Shown piece after piece: positions 32,982 to 42,200 of a stretch of DNA of 64,000 bases; the first letter of the stretch is position 1; the number at the start of each line of letters is the position of its first letter. Position numbers and translations under genes: made by a program. The notes beneath the pieces were generated by a model. That model was given only the letters and a program-made list of their open reading frames with translations, made no database searches and was not told the DNA's origin. The stretch is taken from contig NZ_QVTC01000007.1 in the NCBI RefSeq assembly GCF_003429085.1, forward strand, positions 62,001-126,000. Reading direction: 5' to 3'. The DNA is from Bacillus sp. V59.32b. Its GTDB lineage: Bacteria > Bacillota > Bacilli > Bacillales > DSM-1321.

Positions 32982-33986
32982 ATGAATCATCTCTTCAGAA
33001 ATCTTATATTTGAAGGTGGAGGAGTTAAAGGAATTGGATTTGTTGGGGCATTAAAAGTTTTAGAAGATAAACATATACTTGACAATGTTAAAAGATTTGG
33101 GGGTACTTCGGCGGGTGCGATTACGGTGCTTATTCTTGGATTAGGCTATACAATCTCTGAATTGGAAAACATATTGAGCGTCTTGGACTTCAGAAAATTT
33201 AAGGATGATACCGTCGGGCCTGTTCGAGATGCTTTTCGTTTGACTCAAGGTTATGGCTGGTTTAAAGGTGACCATTTTGAGAATTGGATAGAAGGTATCA
33301 TTGAGAAAAAGACAGGAGATAGATCTTCTACTTTTAAAGATATCCATGATCGAATGGAAAGCGATCATTTTAAGGAAATTTTTTTTCAAGGGACCAATGT
33401 CTCAACCCATCTTATCGAGACATTCTCATTTGAAAAGAGTCCCGACATGCCTGTTGCCAAGGCTGTCCGAATTTCAATGTCCATTCCATTCTTTTTTGAA
33501 GCAGTGAAATGGAAGGATGACCTTTATGTGGATGGGGGAATTTTGGATAATTACCCTATCAGGTCATTCGATTGGGAACGGTACGTTACAAAGGAAGAGC
33601 ATTATTCGATACCGAATTATTATGCAGCTACCAATCATGCTTTGTCCGGAAACGGACCTTATGATACACGTGTCTATAATAAAGAAACACTGGGGATTCG
33701 ATTAGAATCTAAAGAAGATATAAATGCTTATATGCATAATGCTTCGCCAAAGAGGCATGAAATCAAGGACCTACCTGATTTTACATGGCACTTAATGAGG
33801 ACGATCATGAGGTGCCAAAGGAATATGCATTTGAACGAGAATGATTCAGCACGCACCATTTATATCGATTCACTTGATGTTTCTGCAGTTGACTTTGATA
33901 TTCCTCCTGAAACAAAGCTAAAACTGATTGAATCAGGAAGAACTTGTGCGGAGAATTACTTTACAAGTTATGGTAACCCCGAATAA
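32982..33986 (+). CDS. Patatin-like phospholipase
   Basis: A 334-residue cytosolic acyl hydrolase. The oxyanion motif is EGGGVKGIGFVGAL (11-24), the nucleophile elbow is GTSAG with Ser43, and the catalytic aspartate is Asp184 in VDGGILDNYP, giving the Ser/Asp dyad of patatins. The fold continues with PVAKAVRISMSIPFFFEAV. The family cleaves acyl chains from phospholipids; the natural substrate is unknown here. There is no signal peptide. It is a single gene flanked by unrelated remnants. Confidence 0.9.
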   Translation: MNHLFRNLIFEGGGVKGIGFVGALKVLEDKHILDNVKRFGGTSAGAITVLILGLGYTISELENILSVLDFRKFKDDTVGPVRDAFRLTQGYGWFKGDHFENWIEGIIEKKTGDRSSTFKDIHDRMESDHFKEIFFQGTNVSTHLIETFSFEKSPDMPVAKAVRISMSIPFFFEAVKWKDDLYVDGGILDNYPIRSFDWERYVTKEEHYSIPNYYAATNHALSGNGPYDTRVYNKETLGIRLESKEDINAYMHNASPKRHEIKDLPDFTWHLMRTIMRCQRNMHLNENDSARTIYIDSLDVSAVDFDIPPETKLKLIESGRTCAENYFTSYGNPE

Positions 33987-34093
33987 ACAGCAAACCAATC
34001 GTCATTTATACGATTTGCGTGAAAAGTTCCATCCTAAAAATGGAGTATTTTAAAGTAAATTTGTATGGGTCATAAATAAAATTCCCCATCATT

Positions 34094-34543
34094 CTATCTA
34101 TTTGGCCCATACATAATATCCGATGTCAAAAAGGCGCCAACAGGCGGCAAAGCATCACTGATAATAGGAGTTCCCGTTAGAGCTGTATCGGTTGTTGCAA
34201 CCCATGTGCCATATTCACCTGCTTGTAAAGAGGGAGGTTTCATCATAAGCCGTCCTCTTAACATATAATGTCGAACTCTAATTGCAGAATCATCAAATAT
34301 GGACAGGTTACCGGAATACGTGGCATAAGGTGAATTAAAACTTACTTGCCTGGTCTTTTCATTCCAAAATCCGTTAATTGGAATAGCTGTACCGCGAAAA
34401 TTAATCGTACCAACTACCCTGTTATCCGTAATTGAATTAATGATCATTGTACCCCAAACAATCGGTCTGCCAGCTATATCAGCGTGGATACCCCATTGTG
34501 ATGGGGAAGGAATACTAACCATGGTTTGCTGACGATTTTGCAA
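34094..34543 (-). CDS. Hypothetical beta-rich protein
   Basis: About 149 residues starting from TTG at 34543, preceded by AAGGAG at 9 bases; an ATG at 34522 is an alternative. The sequence alternates short strands (GTMIINSITDNRVVGTINFR, QVSFNSPYATYSGNLSIF) and looks like an all-beta, perhaps lectin-like or avidin-like domain. No signal peptide. I do not recognise the family. Confidence 0.6.
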   Translation of the reverse strand: MQNRQQTMVSIPSPSQWGIHADIAGRPIVWGTMIINSITDNRVVGTINFRGTAIPINGFWNEKTRQVSFNSPYATYSGNLSIFDDSAIRVRHYMLRGRLMMKPPSLQAGEYGTWVATTDTALTGTPIISDALPPVGAFLTSDIMYGPNR

Positions 34544-34690
34544 AGTGGATCTCTCCTTACTAAAATACATGAATTTCGAATTGGATAATATTTAGTCAAA
34601 AGTCGGTTACTACGATATTTTTGTTTACCCCCCTGTTGAAGGGAACAATAAAGTATATGATCGAATTTCATATTGGGAACAAAAGGCCTC

Positions 34691-34742
34691 GATGATTTAG
34701 GGGGAGAATAATGGGGGTTTTGTTATTATATTATTAACCAGA
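34691..34742 (+). pseudogene. Decayed copy of the start of the 51-residue membrane gene
   Basis: The sequence from 34692, GATGATTTAGGGGGAGAATA then ATGGGGGTTTTGTTATTA, resembles the ribosome site and first codons of the gene at 35475 (TTAGGGGGAGAATGAAG, ATGGGTTTTGTTTTAACG). It runs into a stop after eight codons. Confidence 0.5.
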
Positions 34743-34746
34743 CAAT

Positions 34747-34775
34747 AAAAAAAACGCAGATTTTACTCTGCGTTT
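34747..34775 (-). terminator. Terminator for the blaR1 remnant
   Basis: Stem AAACGCAGA / TCTGCGTTT with an A run on the + strand side, which is a T run for minus-strand transcription. It follows the end of the BlaR1-like fragment. Confidence 0.75.
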
Positions 34776-34838
34776 CATCTTCTAATGGCGTAATTCCGAT
34801 ACCACCGATTGTATAACATAAGAAAAACTGATGTAAAA

Positions 34839-35374
34839 TCATTTCATAACAGATTGATAAATGCCTTCCTGCTCCAAAATGGAAAGTGCGATCTTGGCAG
34901 CGGAGCTTCCGCCTGCCTGCTTTTCACCTTGAATATGAACGGCAAAGAAAAACGTATTATCTACACTTTCTACATATCCCACAAACCAGCCAGCCACATT
35001 TTCCTCGTTTATAACTGCAGTTCCCGTTTTTCCTGATAATAGATTACCATTGGATTCTTCTAAAAGTAACGAGTCTTTCACAGTTTCAATATTGGTTTGT
35101 TCAAAAGCAAATTCATTATTATAAAACTTCTTCATTATATCTACCTGTTCAACAGGAGAAATTTTGATTTTATCAATGAGGAATATTCTAAAACAACCTT
35201 TTTATGAAAATGTATTTCCTCTTTACATTGATAGAAAAGTGTTGACAACTTCATGCTTTCAACTATTTGCAGACTTTTTTTAATTTTGCCGATTCTTAAA
35301 TTGCTATATAAAGTAGCCATAAGCATAACAATCATTCCTGATATCCACACTATGAAAAAGATATAATCCATCAT
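34839..35374 (-). pseudogene. blaR1: blaR1/mecR1 sensor-transducer, large internal deletion
   Basis: The minus-strand reading begins with a membrane helix (MMDYIFFIVWISGMIVMLMA) and a BlaR1-like N-terminal stretch ending at KVVLEYSSLIKS. It then jumps, in another frame, to the C-terminal penicillin-sensor domain: KISPVEQVDIMKKFYNNEF, the KTG box SGKTGTAV, AGWFVGYVESVDNTFFF and a normal end. BlaR1 has about 590 residues; the zinc-protease domain and most of the sensor, including the acylated serine (STYK), are gone. So no beta-lactam signalling is possible. No blaI or beta-lactamase gene is nearby. A class D beta-lactamase remnant is the alternative for the C-terminal part alone. Confidence 0.72.
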
Positions 35375-35474
35375 TCAAAGAGAGGATTGATAGTTTAGAA
35401 ATAATGGTAGAATATAGATGGACAAATGTATTTAAAGTAGAGCCTTTTCTGATTTGATTAGGGGGAGAATGAAG

Positions 35475-35630
35475 ATGGGTTTTGTTTTAACGTTTTTAAC
35501 TATATGGATATGCAGTTTTGTGATAGCCAGGACTTTAAGCCCTTTTTCAAAAACATACTGGAAAAATGATTTTATGATCACTTCAGCGCAATCATTAATC
35601 ATCACGTTTTTGCTTGTATATTTCTTTTGA
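35475..35630 (+). CDS. Small two-helix membrane protein
   Basis: A 51-residue protein. GGGGGAG (35461-35467) lies 7 bases before the ATG at 35475. Residues 1-19 (MGFVLTFLTIWICSFVIAR) and about 33-51 (ITSAQSLIITFLLVYFF) are membrane helices joined by a basic/aromatic loop (TLSPFSKTYWKNDF). I know no family for it. The decayed copy at 34691 supports that this was a gene worth duplicating, though not its present activity. Confidence 0.5.
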   Translation: MGFVLTFLTIWICSFVIARTLSPFSKTYWKNDFMITSAQSLIITFLLVYFF

Positions 35631-35761
35631 AGAAAAACATCATTCATAAGGTCAACCCATGTGAACTAAAATTTTCTAACCTATTAATACATTTCTCTTT
35701 TACTACTCTACACTTTTTGCTAGAATAGAATAGTTGAATTGATTTTTGTATTTTTAATAAC

Positions 35762-35914
35762 TTAATAACTTTTCCCGTAAAGGGGAGTAGCGTCAGGTAT
35801 GCACCTGAAATAAAGTCGTCATTACGTGGGATATCCACCGGCTTTATTGGCCTAAGCTTTTGTTTAGCGCTCAGCGAGACCTTTGCCGTCAAAGGCAAGG
35901 GTCTCTTTATTTTT
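35762..35914 (+). ncRNA. yybP-ykoY manganese riboswitch with terminator
   Basis: The leader of the TerC gene has the yybP-ykoY hallmarks: AAAGGGGAGTAGCGTC at 35779, the paired AGGT/ACCT arm, the two-loop core through GTGGGATATCCAC and GGCTTTATTGGCC, and the closing GCTCAGCGAGACCTTTGCC. The terminator stem GAGACC-TTTGCC / AGGCAA-GGGTCTC with TTTATTTTTT overlaps the last aptamer strand, so Mn2+ binding would prevent its formation and switch transcription on. This is the arrangement of B. subtilis ykoY, and it agrees with a Mn2+ exporter downstream. Confidence 0.92.
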
Positions 35915-35935
35915 TGGGGAGAAAGGGAGAATAAG

Positions 35936-36643
35936 ATGGAAATTTTATCAGGTGAATTTTTTGCGGCGCTCTTGTCTATCATTATGATTGATTTGGTGCT
36001 CGCCGGAGATAACGCTATACTTATAGGGCTTGCAGCACGGAAGCTTCCTAAAGAGAAGCAAAAGAAAGTAATACTTTGGGGGTCCATAGGCGCGATTGTC
36101 ATAAGGAGTATTTTGACGCTGCTGGTTGTGTACTTATTAGATGTACCTGGTTTGCATTTAGTAGGCGGCGTTCTGCTCGTATGGATTGCCTATAAGCTGT
36201 TGCTGGATGAGGAGGAACATGAGGTTAAAGCAGCTGATTCCATGTGGGCAGCCATCCGCACCATCATTATCGCGGATGCCTTGATGGGATTGGATAATGT
36301 TTTGGCTGTTGCCGGAGCTTCACACGGAAACATGCTGCTTGTCGTAATTGGACTATTGGTTTCGATTCCGGTCGTCATGTTCGGCAGCACCTTAATCCTT
36401 AAGCTAATCGAACGTTTTCCGTTTATCATTACAATCGGTGCTGCGATCCTGGGATGGACCGCTGCCAAGATGATTGTCGCTGAACCGTTCATGCATGATT
36501 ACTTTACGAATTCATTTGTAAAATACGGATTTGAAGCAGTCGTCGTGCTCGGTATTATCCTAGCAGGAAATTACAAGCAACAAAAAGTAGAACACGAAGA
36601 TGAAGAAAAAGAAAAATTGCAACTAAAAGAAAAAATGCATTAA
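35936..36643 (+). CDS. ykoY: TerC-family integral membrane protein (YkoY-like, Mn2+ export)
   Basis: A 235-residue TerC protein with about seven helices. Acidic metal-site motifs sit in helices near each half: IDLVLAGDNAILIGLA and IADALMGLDNVLAVAGA. The tail is charged (EHEDEEKEKLQLKEKMH). TerC proteins such as YkoY and MeeY export manganese, in part to load secreted metalloenzymes at the membrane. Expression is governed by the riboswitch 22 bases upstream. GGGGAGAAAGGGAG precedes the ATG. Confidence 0.92.
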   Translation: MEILSGEFFAALLSIIMIDLVLAGDNAILIGLAARKLPKEKQKKVILWGSIGAIVIRSILTLLVVYLLDVPGLHLVGGVLLVWIAYKLLLDEEEHEVKAADSMWAAIRTIIIADALMGLDNVLAVAGASHGNMLLVVIGLLVSIPVVMFGSTLILKLIERFPFIITIGAAILGWTAAKMIVAEPFMHDYFTNSFVKYGFEAVVVLGIILAGNYKQQKVEHEDEEKEKLQLKEKMH

Positions 36644-36650
36644 TATCATG

Positions 36651-36680
36651 AAAACTCGCCAATCGGCGGGTTTTCTTTTT
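36651..36680 (+). terminator. Terminator of the TerC gene
   Basis: Stem AAAACTCGCC / GGCGGGTTTT with loop AATC, followed by CTTTTT. Confidence 0.85.
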
Positions 36681-36810
36681 GCTTTATTTTCCTTTTTTCA
36701 CTTCCTAAAGCTTGTTGGGGAAGTTCGTACTATAATTATAAATAATTTAGAAAGAAATTCCACGAAGTGATAATATTAATGGAAGAATGAGTAATCGTAG
36801 GAGGGGTATA

Positions 36811-38070
36811 GTGAGTTCAATCCAAACAAATCAGGCTCATGATCAAGGTCTGATTATTTTTCAACCTTTTAAAAAATCGCGTTATTTCACTGCCTTATTT
36901 TTTGGCCAGCTCTTTTCCATATTGGGAAGTTCGATCACGATGGTCATCTTGCCGATCGTGGTGTTTGAACTGACGAATTCGACAGCGATGATGGGAACCG
37001 TGATGGCTTTATATATGCTTCCTAATGTAATCATGCTTCCGATTGCAGGGATATTGGTCGATAAGCTAAACAGAGTACATATCATGTTAGCCGTTGATAT
37101 TATTCGGTTTATTATTATGGGTGTGCTTTCTGTATTGGCCTTCACGGACCAGCTCAATATGACCTATCTTTTTATCTTAATGTTTCTTATGGGCTTGATG
37201 GATGGGTTTTTCCTTCCCGCGTATTCGTCGGTTCGAGCAAAGGTGTTTACAAAAGATATCCGTAACGCGGCCAATTCCTTGACACAGGTAAGTCAGCAGG
37301 GAATCAGATTATTTGGTCCAGTGTTAGGCGGGCTGATCGTCACCTCTTTATCAGCAGGCTGGGGCTTTGGGTTAGATGCTCTTACATATATTATTTCTTT
37401 TTTCTTTATAGTCAGCCTTCGCTCTTTATCTTTTCAGCAAATTACTGTAAATACGCAAGAAAAACATACAATGAAACAAGATTTCATAGAAGGTATTGAT
37501 GTGATCAAACAACAGTCCTGGCTTTGGATTACGATTCTCGCTTTTTCATTTATTAATATTTGTGCAGGAGGGGTCACACAGGTATTGCTGCCGTGGCTGA
37601 TCAATATCCATCATGAATTCGAACCTGTTGTGTACGGACTTGTTCTGTCCTCTGCAGGGGCTGGTGCCATCGTATCCGGTATCATCTTTGGACTGAGGAA
37701 GGAATGGAGAAAGAGGGGAATCCTAGCCTATGCCGGCGTTGCTGCAAGCGGGCTGGCGTTGCTTTTGACGCCATTCGTAACGAGCGTTCCATTATTAATG
37801 CTGTTGATGTTTATTGATGGAGCGGGGATCATGCTGTTCGGACTCATCTGGGAGACGAGTTTGCAGGAAATCGTCCCGGAAGAGAAATTCGGCAGAGTTG
37901 CGAGCCTTGATTATTTAGGTTCATTTGCCTTGCTGCCAGTAGGTTATCTGCTGACGGGCTGGTTAGCAAAAGGGGTAGGGGAAATACAAACACTGGTTAG
38001 CTTATGCTCTATTATATTACTAATCTCTTTGGGGTTATTGTTTCATAAGGGAATCAGGAGATTTAATTAA
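36811..38070 (+). CDS. MFS transporter (EntS/macrolide-efflux-like)
   Basis: A 419-residue facilitator beginning with GTG at 36811, with AGGAGG 7 bases upstream. Features include FGQLFSILGSSITMVILPI in helix 1, PIAGILVDKLNRVHIM in loop 2-3 and the family motif VSQQGIRLFGPVLGGLIV in helix 5. The C-terminal half repeats the fold, with LQEIVPEEKFGRVASLD between helices. This subgroup exports macrolides, siderophores or related compounds; a specific substrate cannot be assigned. It ends at a strong bidirectional terminator. Confidence 0.87.
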   Translation: MSSIQTNQAHDQGLIIFQPFKKSRYFTALFFGQLFSILGSSITMVILPIVVFELTNSTAMMGTVMALYMLPNVIMLPIAGILVDKLNRVHIMLAVDIIRFIIMGVLSVLAFTDQLNMTYLFILMFLMGLMDGFFLPAYSSVRAKVFTKDIRNAANSLTQVSQQGIRLFGPVLGGLIVTSLSAGWGFGLDALTYIISFFFIVSLRSLSFQQITVNTQEKHTMKQDFIEGIDVIKQQSWLWITILAFSFINICAGGVTQVLLPWLINIHHEFEPVVYGLVLSSAGAGAIVSGIIFGLRKEWRKRGILAYAGVAASGLALLLTPFVTSVPLLMLLMFIDGAGIMLFGLIWETSLQEIVPEEKFGRVASLDYLGSFALLPVGYLLTGWLAKGVGEIQTLVSLCSIILLISLGLLFHKGIRRFN

Positions 38071-38084
38071 TTCTGACCAATCAA

Positions 38085-38139
38085 AAAGGATAGGGCAGCA
38101 GCGTGAATCTGAACGCTGCTGCCCTATCCTTTATTTTTT
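38085..38139. terminator. Bidirectional terminator
   Basis: A near-perfect 19-base stem (AAAGGATAGGGCAGCAGCG / CGCTGCTGCCCTATCCTTT) lies between convergent MFS and GlpQ-like genes and has T or A tracts on both sides. Confidence 0.9.
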
Positions 38140-38146
38140 AAAATGC

Positions 38147-39001
38147 CTACTTCCCCTTCTTCACTTCATGAAGCCTGTCTGGAAAGTTCGTGAACATTCC
38201 GGTGACACCCCAGTCAATCAGCTTCTTCATCGTTTCCTTATCATTGACGGTGTATGGATGGATGGCTAGTCCGTTATTGACTACTTTTTGTACATATTCC
38301 TGGTTCAGATACGTATAGTTCGGGCCAACGCCGATTGCATATTGCTTAATGGCAGCAATTTCAGCATCGGTAATCACAGCGTTGCTTCTGTAAGAAAGCA
38401 ATTGAACGAGCTTTATGGATGGATCCAGTTCTTTCGTTTTTAACAAACTGGCTGAACTGAAAGACTGAACTAATAGCTTCTTTTTATTGACTTTGTATTC
38501 ATTTACGAGACGTAATAGTTCTTTTTCCATTCCGGGATACACTTCTGGTGACTTCGTTTCGATATAATAATTAGCATTCTTTCCGAACTTCTGGAACACT
38601 TCTTCAAGCGTTGGCACTTGTAATCCCGCATAGGCCGGATTTGCGTATTGCGGATACTTCTCGTTAAACCAGCTGCCGGCATCCATCTGTTTGATTTGTT
38701 CTAAAGTGTAATCTTTTACCCGGCCTGTACCATCTGTTGTCCGGTCTACCGTTTCATCATGCATGGCGATTAATTTGCCATCCTTTGTCATTTGTAAGTC
38801 TACTTCAATATAGTCTCCGTGCATTTTCTCGCCCATTTCATAGGCTGTAATCGTATGTTCCGGAGCATAGCCGGAAGCACCGCGATGGGAGACGTTTACG
38901 ATATCCTTATGTTTTTCCTTTGCCATTCCAGTTTCCCCACCTGACAAAACACCAATTCCGATTACTAGCGCCCCAAGCGCCGACATCCATCTTCTTTTCA
39001 A
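38147..39001 (-). CDS. glpQ: Secreted glycerophosphodiester phosphodiesterase (GlpQ type)
   Basis: A 284-residue enzyme with an N-terminal signal peptide (KRRWMSALGALVIGIGVLSG). The GDPD motifs are present: VSHRGASGYAPEHTITAYEM with the catalytic His39, YIEVDLQMTKDGKLIAMHDE with Glu/Asp metal ligands and the second His, and IETKSP further on. It hydrolyses glycerophosphodiesters or teichoic-acid-derived chains to glycerol-3-phosphate. TTG at 39001 has GGGAG 9 bases upstream and is favoured over the ATG three codons earlier. It is divergent from a PhoP-box-controlled phosphoesterase; B. subtilis glpQ is in the Pho regulon, so shared phosphate control is plausible. Confidence 0.9.
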   Translation of the reverse strand: MKRRWMSALGALVIGIGVLSGGETGMAKEKHKDIVNVSHRGASGYAPEHTITAYEMGEKMHGDYIEVDLQMTKDGKLIAMHDETVDRTTDGTGRVKDYTLEQIKQMDAGSWFNEKYPQYANPAYAGLQVPTLEEVFQKFGKNANYYIETKSPEVYPGMEKELLRLVNEYKVNKKKLLVQSFSSASLLKTKELDPSIKLVQLLSYRSNAVITDAEIAAIKQYAIGVGPNYTYLNQEYVQKVVNNGLAIHPYTVNDKETMKKLIDWGVTGMFTNFPDRLHEVKKGK

Positions 39002-39165
39002 TATACACATCTCCCATCTCTATTAAACTACTTTTCAAGAGTAGCAACGGAATATTAATTTTTATCCGTGCAAAGGTAAAAGATTAGTAGCAAGAATATT
39101 ACGAGAGGGTAAAATAGTAATTTAGTACGCTTGTATAATAGGGGCTTTGTACCTGTTTCTATTCA

Positions 39166-39204
39166 TTTACAGTCTATTTACATTTCTTTCATTTTTTCTT
39201 CATA
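39166..39204 (+). promoter_or_regulatory. PhoP-box direct repeats
   Basis: TTTACA at 39166-39171 and again at 39177-39182, spaced by 5 bases (11-base period), is the classical PhoP-binding arrangement TT(A/T/C)ACA-N5. In phase follow weaker repeats TTCATT (39188) and TTCATA (39199). They lie 50-85 bases upstream of the metallophosphoesterase gene, where PhoP activates genes under phosphate starvation. Confidence 0.65.
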
Positions 39205-39252
39205 TACCACTATTAGACTTATTTTGAAAAAACTATTATTTGGGGAAAGAGG

Positions 39253-42200
39253 ATGAAGATGAAAAGAGTAGAATTAGGGAAACCTCTTGCAATGTTTCTT
39301 GTCTTTATTTTAAGTTTTACAGGACTTTTCACACCTGTTGCCTTCCAAAACGTGTCGGCCTCAGAAAAACAGGGACTAGTCATTACCGAGATTATGCCGA
39401 ATAATAAGGGCGCAGATGATTACGAGTATTTTGAAATACATAACAACAGCGGGCAGCCGCTGAATCTGGCAGATTATAAATACTTTTATACATACAGCGA
39501 TGGATCGGGATCGAACATACCGCTTTCCGTCGGGGAACACACCATCGACCAGGGTCAAACTCTTGTATTCTGGTATAACAAAAGCAATAAAAATAAAGCG
39601 GATTTTCTTACTCATTATGGTGCAAGCATAGATGCGGAGTCTATTCTGGAATTCTCAGGTGCCGGCTTCACCGGTTTTTATAATGGAGGAAACCGGTCGA
39701 TTGTCCTTCAGGATAACACCGGAAACGCGATCAGTTCTGCAGCCTATCTGCCAGACGATATCGGTGACGGGTTGTCCGCGCATTTCAAGCTGCCTTCATC
39801 GGGTCATGATATGGAAACATTCCTGAAGAAATCGGAGCCGACTGTCGGCAAGGTTGATCCGTTACAGCTCGTCCCAACAGAACAGCCTGCGGATAAAGAA
39901 GCACCTGTAATCACGCACGAGCCGGTAACGGCAGGGAGCTCTGCAAATGATCTGACGGTAACCGCAAAAGTTACCGATAACAATAAAGTGGATAGTGCGA
40001 CACTCTTTTATAAACAGGAGGAAGAAGGCACTTACTTACAAGCAACAATGGCACTTTCTGCAGAAGAACAGATATATAAGGCAGTCATCCCTAAAAACGA
40101 GCTTTGGTCTGAAACATTTTCCTATTATATAGAAGCAACAGATGGAATCAATACAAGCAAAACCGAAACGTATACCGCAGCAATCGAACAACCGCCTTAC
40201 GATACACAAAAAGTTCCTCCATTGCTTGTCACGGAAATTGTTCCGGATTCAACCAATGTCGGAAAGCTTGATGGCTATGAATTTATTGAGATTTACAACA
40301 ATAGCGACAAACCGGTAAATTTCAAGGATTACAAGATTCAGTACCGCTACCCGGCAGAGGGTCCGGAAGCGGATTTGGTGTGGCCTTCTGATAAAGAAGA
40401 TGTCGTGATTCCTTCAAAGAAATCGCTTGTTTTTTGGATCATTAACGCTGATAACGGTTCGAAAACGGTTGCTGATTTTAACAAGCATTACGGAAGCCAA
40501 TTGACAGAGAACGAGAATATCGTCCGGATCCACTCCGGGGGCATGGCGAACGGCAGCCACCGTGGAATTGTTATTGCCACGAATACGGGCAAGGAGACCT
40601 CAAGAGCTTTTTACAATGATCAGCCGAATGTGAATGACTCAGCGGCGAACAAAGGAATTCTTTACCGGTTCCCGACTTCAGAAGGCACCATTGACTCGAC
40701 GAAAATCAGCAGCGCTAAAGAACAAGCGACACCTGGTAAGGTGGCAGGTATTCAAATACCGAAGGCGCCTGTAGATTCAGCAGCAGATTCAGAACATCCG
40801 ACGCTTCAACTCATCGCGCCAACACAAGCAGTGAAGGAAGAAAACAATTTAAAAATCAGCTTTGATGCGAAGGATAACCAGGCTGTTAAGACGCTTGCGT
40901 TCTATTACCGGTCAAACGCTGAGGCCGATTACAAGAAAATCTATCTTCGTGAAAACTATGATGATGGGCTTTACCATCATACGGTTTATTCGCCTGAACT
41001 GATCGGGAAGGATTGGGTCGAATATTACGCAATGGCTTCAGATGGAGCAAACACTGTCGCGACTGAAAAACAAAAAGTAACGATTACAAGAGAAGTATCA
41101 ACGACAGGATTGCGATTGAACGTAAAAGATCATGACCTGCTATCCGGTGAAAAGACGATAAAAGCAACCGATGACAGTGAACAGCCGAAGCTCTTAATTG
41201 ACAACAAGGAAATCAATCATACGTTCAAATCCATGGAGAATAAGGCGTACTTTGCTTTTGATGTTAAGAAGACGAATCTTTATTTCAAAAATGGTGTGAC
41301 GATGGGAAATGAAACATTAAAAATCTTTGACGATACCATTAACAGCTATGAAACGATGTCGGTTCCCATCTCACCAGATAAAATGCAAATCAATGAAGAT
41401 ACAGTGATCACCGTAAGATCCGGGACAAAGGTTTCTCCTTTTGATCCGGTTTCAGAAGAGAACCGGGACGACTTTTATATTAAGAATATCCGCCTTGTTT
41501 TGTCTGACGGGACAACGATTTATGATCCGGATTTTAAAGATGTCGACAAGGAACTCCCAATAGGAGATAGTGCCGGTTCGCATGTATTTCTCGATTTCCG
41601 CTTCAACATTCCTTCTGACAAGTTCAATTCTGTCGCTTATAAATGGAATACGAAGCTTGAAAAAGAAGGGGAACATGAAATAAAAGCACGTAACAGCGAA
41701 GGAAAAGAGACCAAAGCGAACGTCCGGGTCGACAATACAGCCCCAGAGATTGAAACGAGTGTCTTGGAGGGACAGGAATATAAGGGAGACTTTGATATAA
41801 ACGCGACGATCAATGATGCGATCAGCAGCGTTGAAAGCTTTGAAGCCACTCTTGACGGGAAGAAAATTGAACTTCCCTTTAAGACTTCCTCCGCAGATTT
41901 GACTGCGGGTAACCATGTCTTTACGGTTACAGCGATTGATAAAGCAGGGAATAAGGGAGAAAAGAAAGTAACTTTCTCAGTCGTGGAAGAAATGCCGCGT
42001 CAGCCTGAGGTTATTACACCAAAGGATGGGGAAACAAATGTGAACCCTAATCCGAAGCTGTCTGTTCGCGTAACGGATCCAACCAACGATAATATGGATG
42101 TTTCCTTTTATCAAGGGTTTAAGTACAATTCGGAAAATAAAGCAAATATGATAGTCTCACAGCATGCATCCGATACAGAACCGCCGAAGGTAATGAAACT

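Noticed and set aside
34839-35135. Functional class D beta-lactamase
   Set aside because: The KTG box is present, but the STYK serine and the rest of the domain are missing; the N-terminal joined part is BlaR1-like.
35418-35445. BlaI operator
   Set aside because: ACAAATGTA resembles half of a BlaI box, but the dyad is incomplete and no blaI is present.
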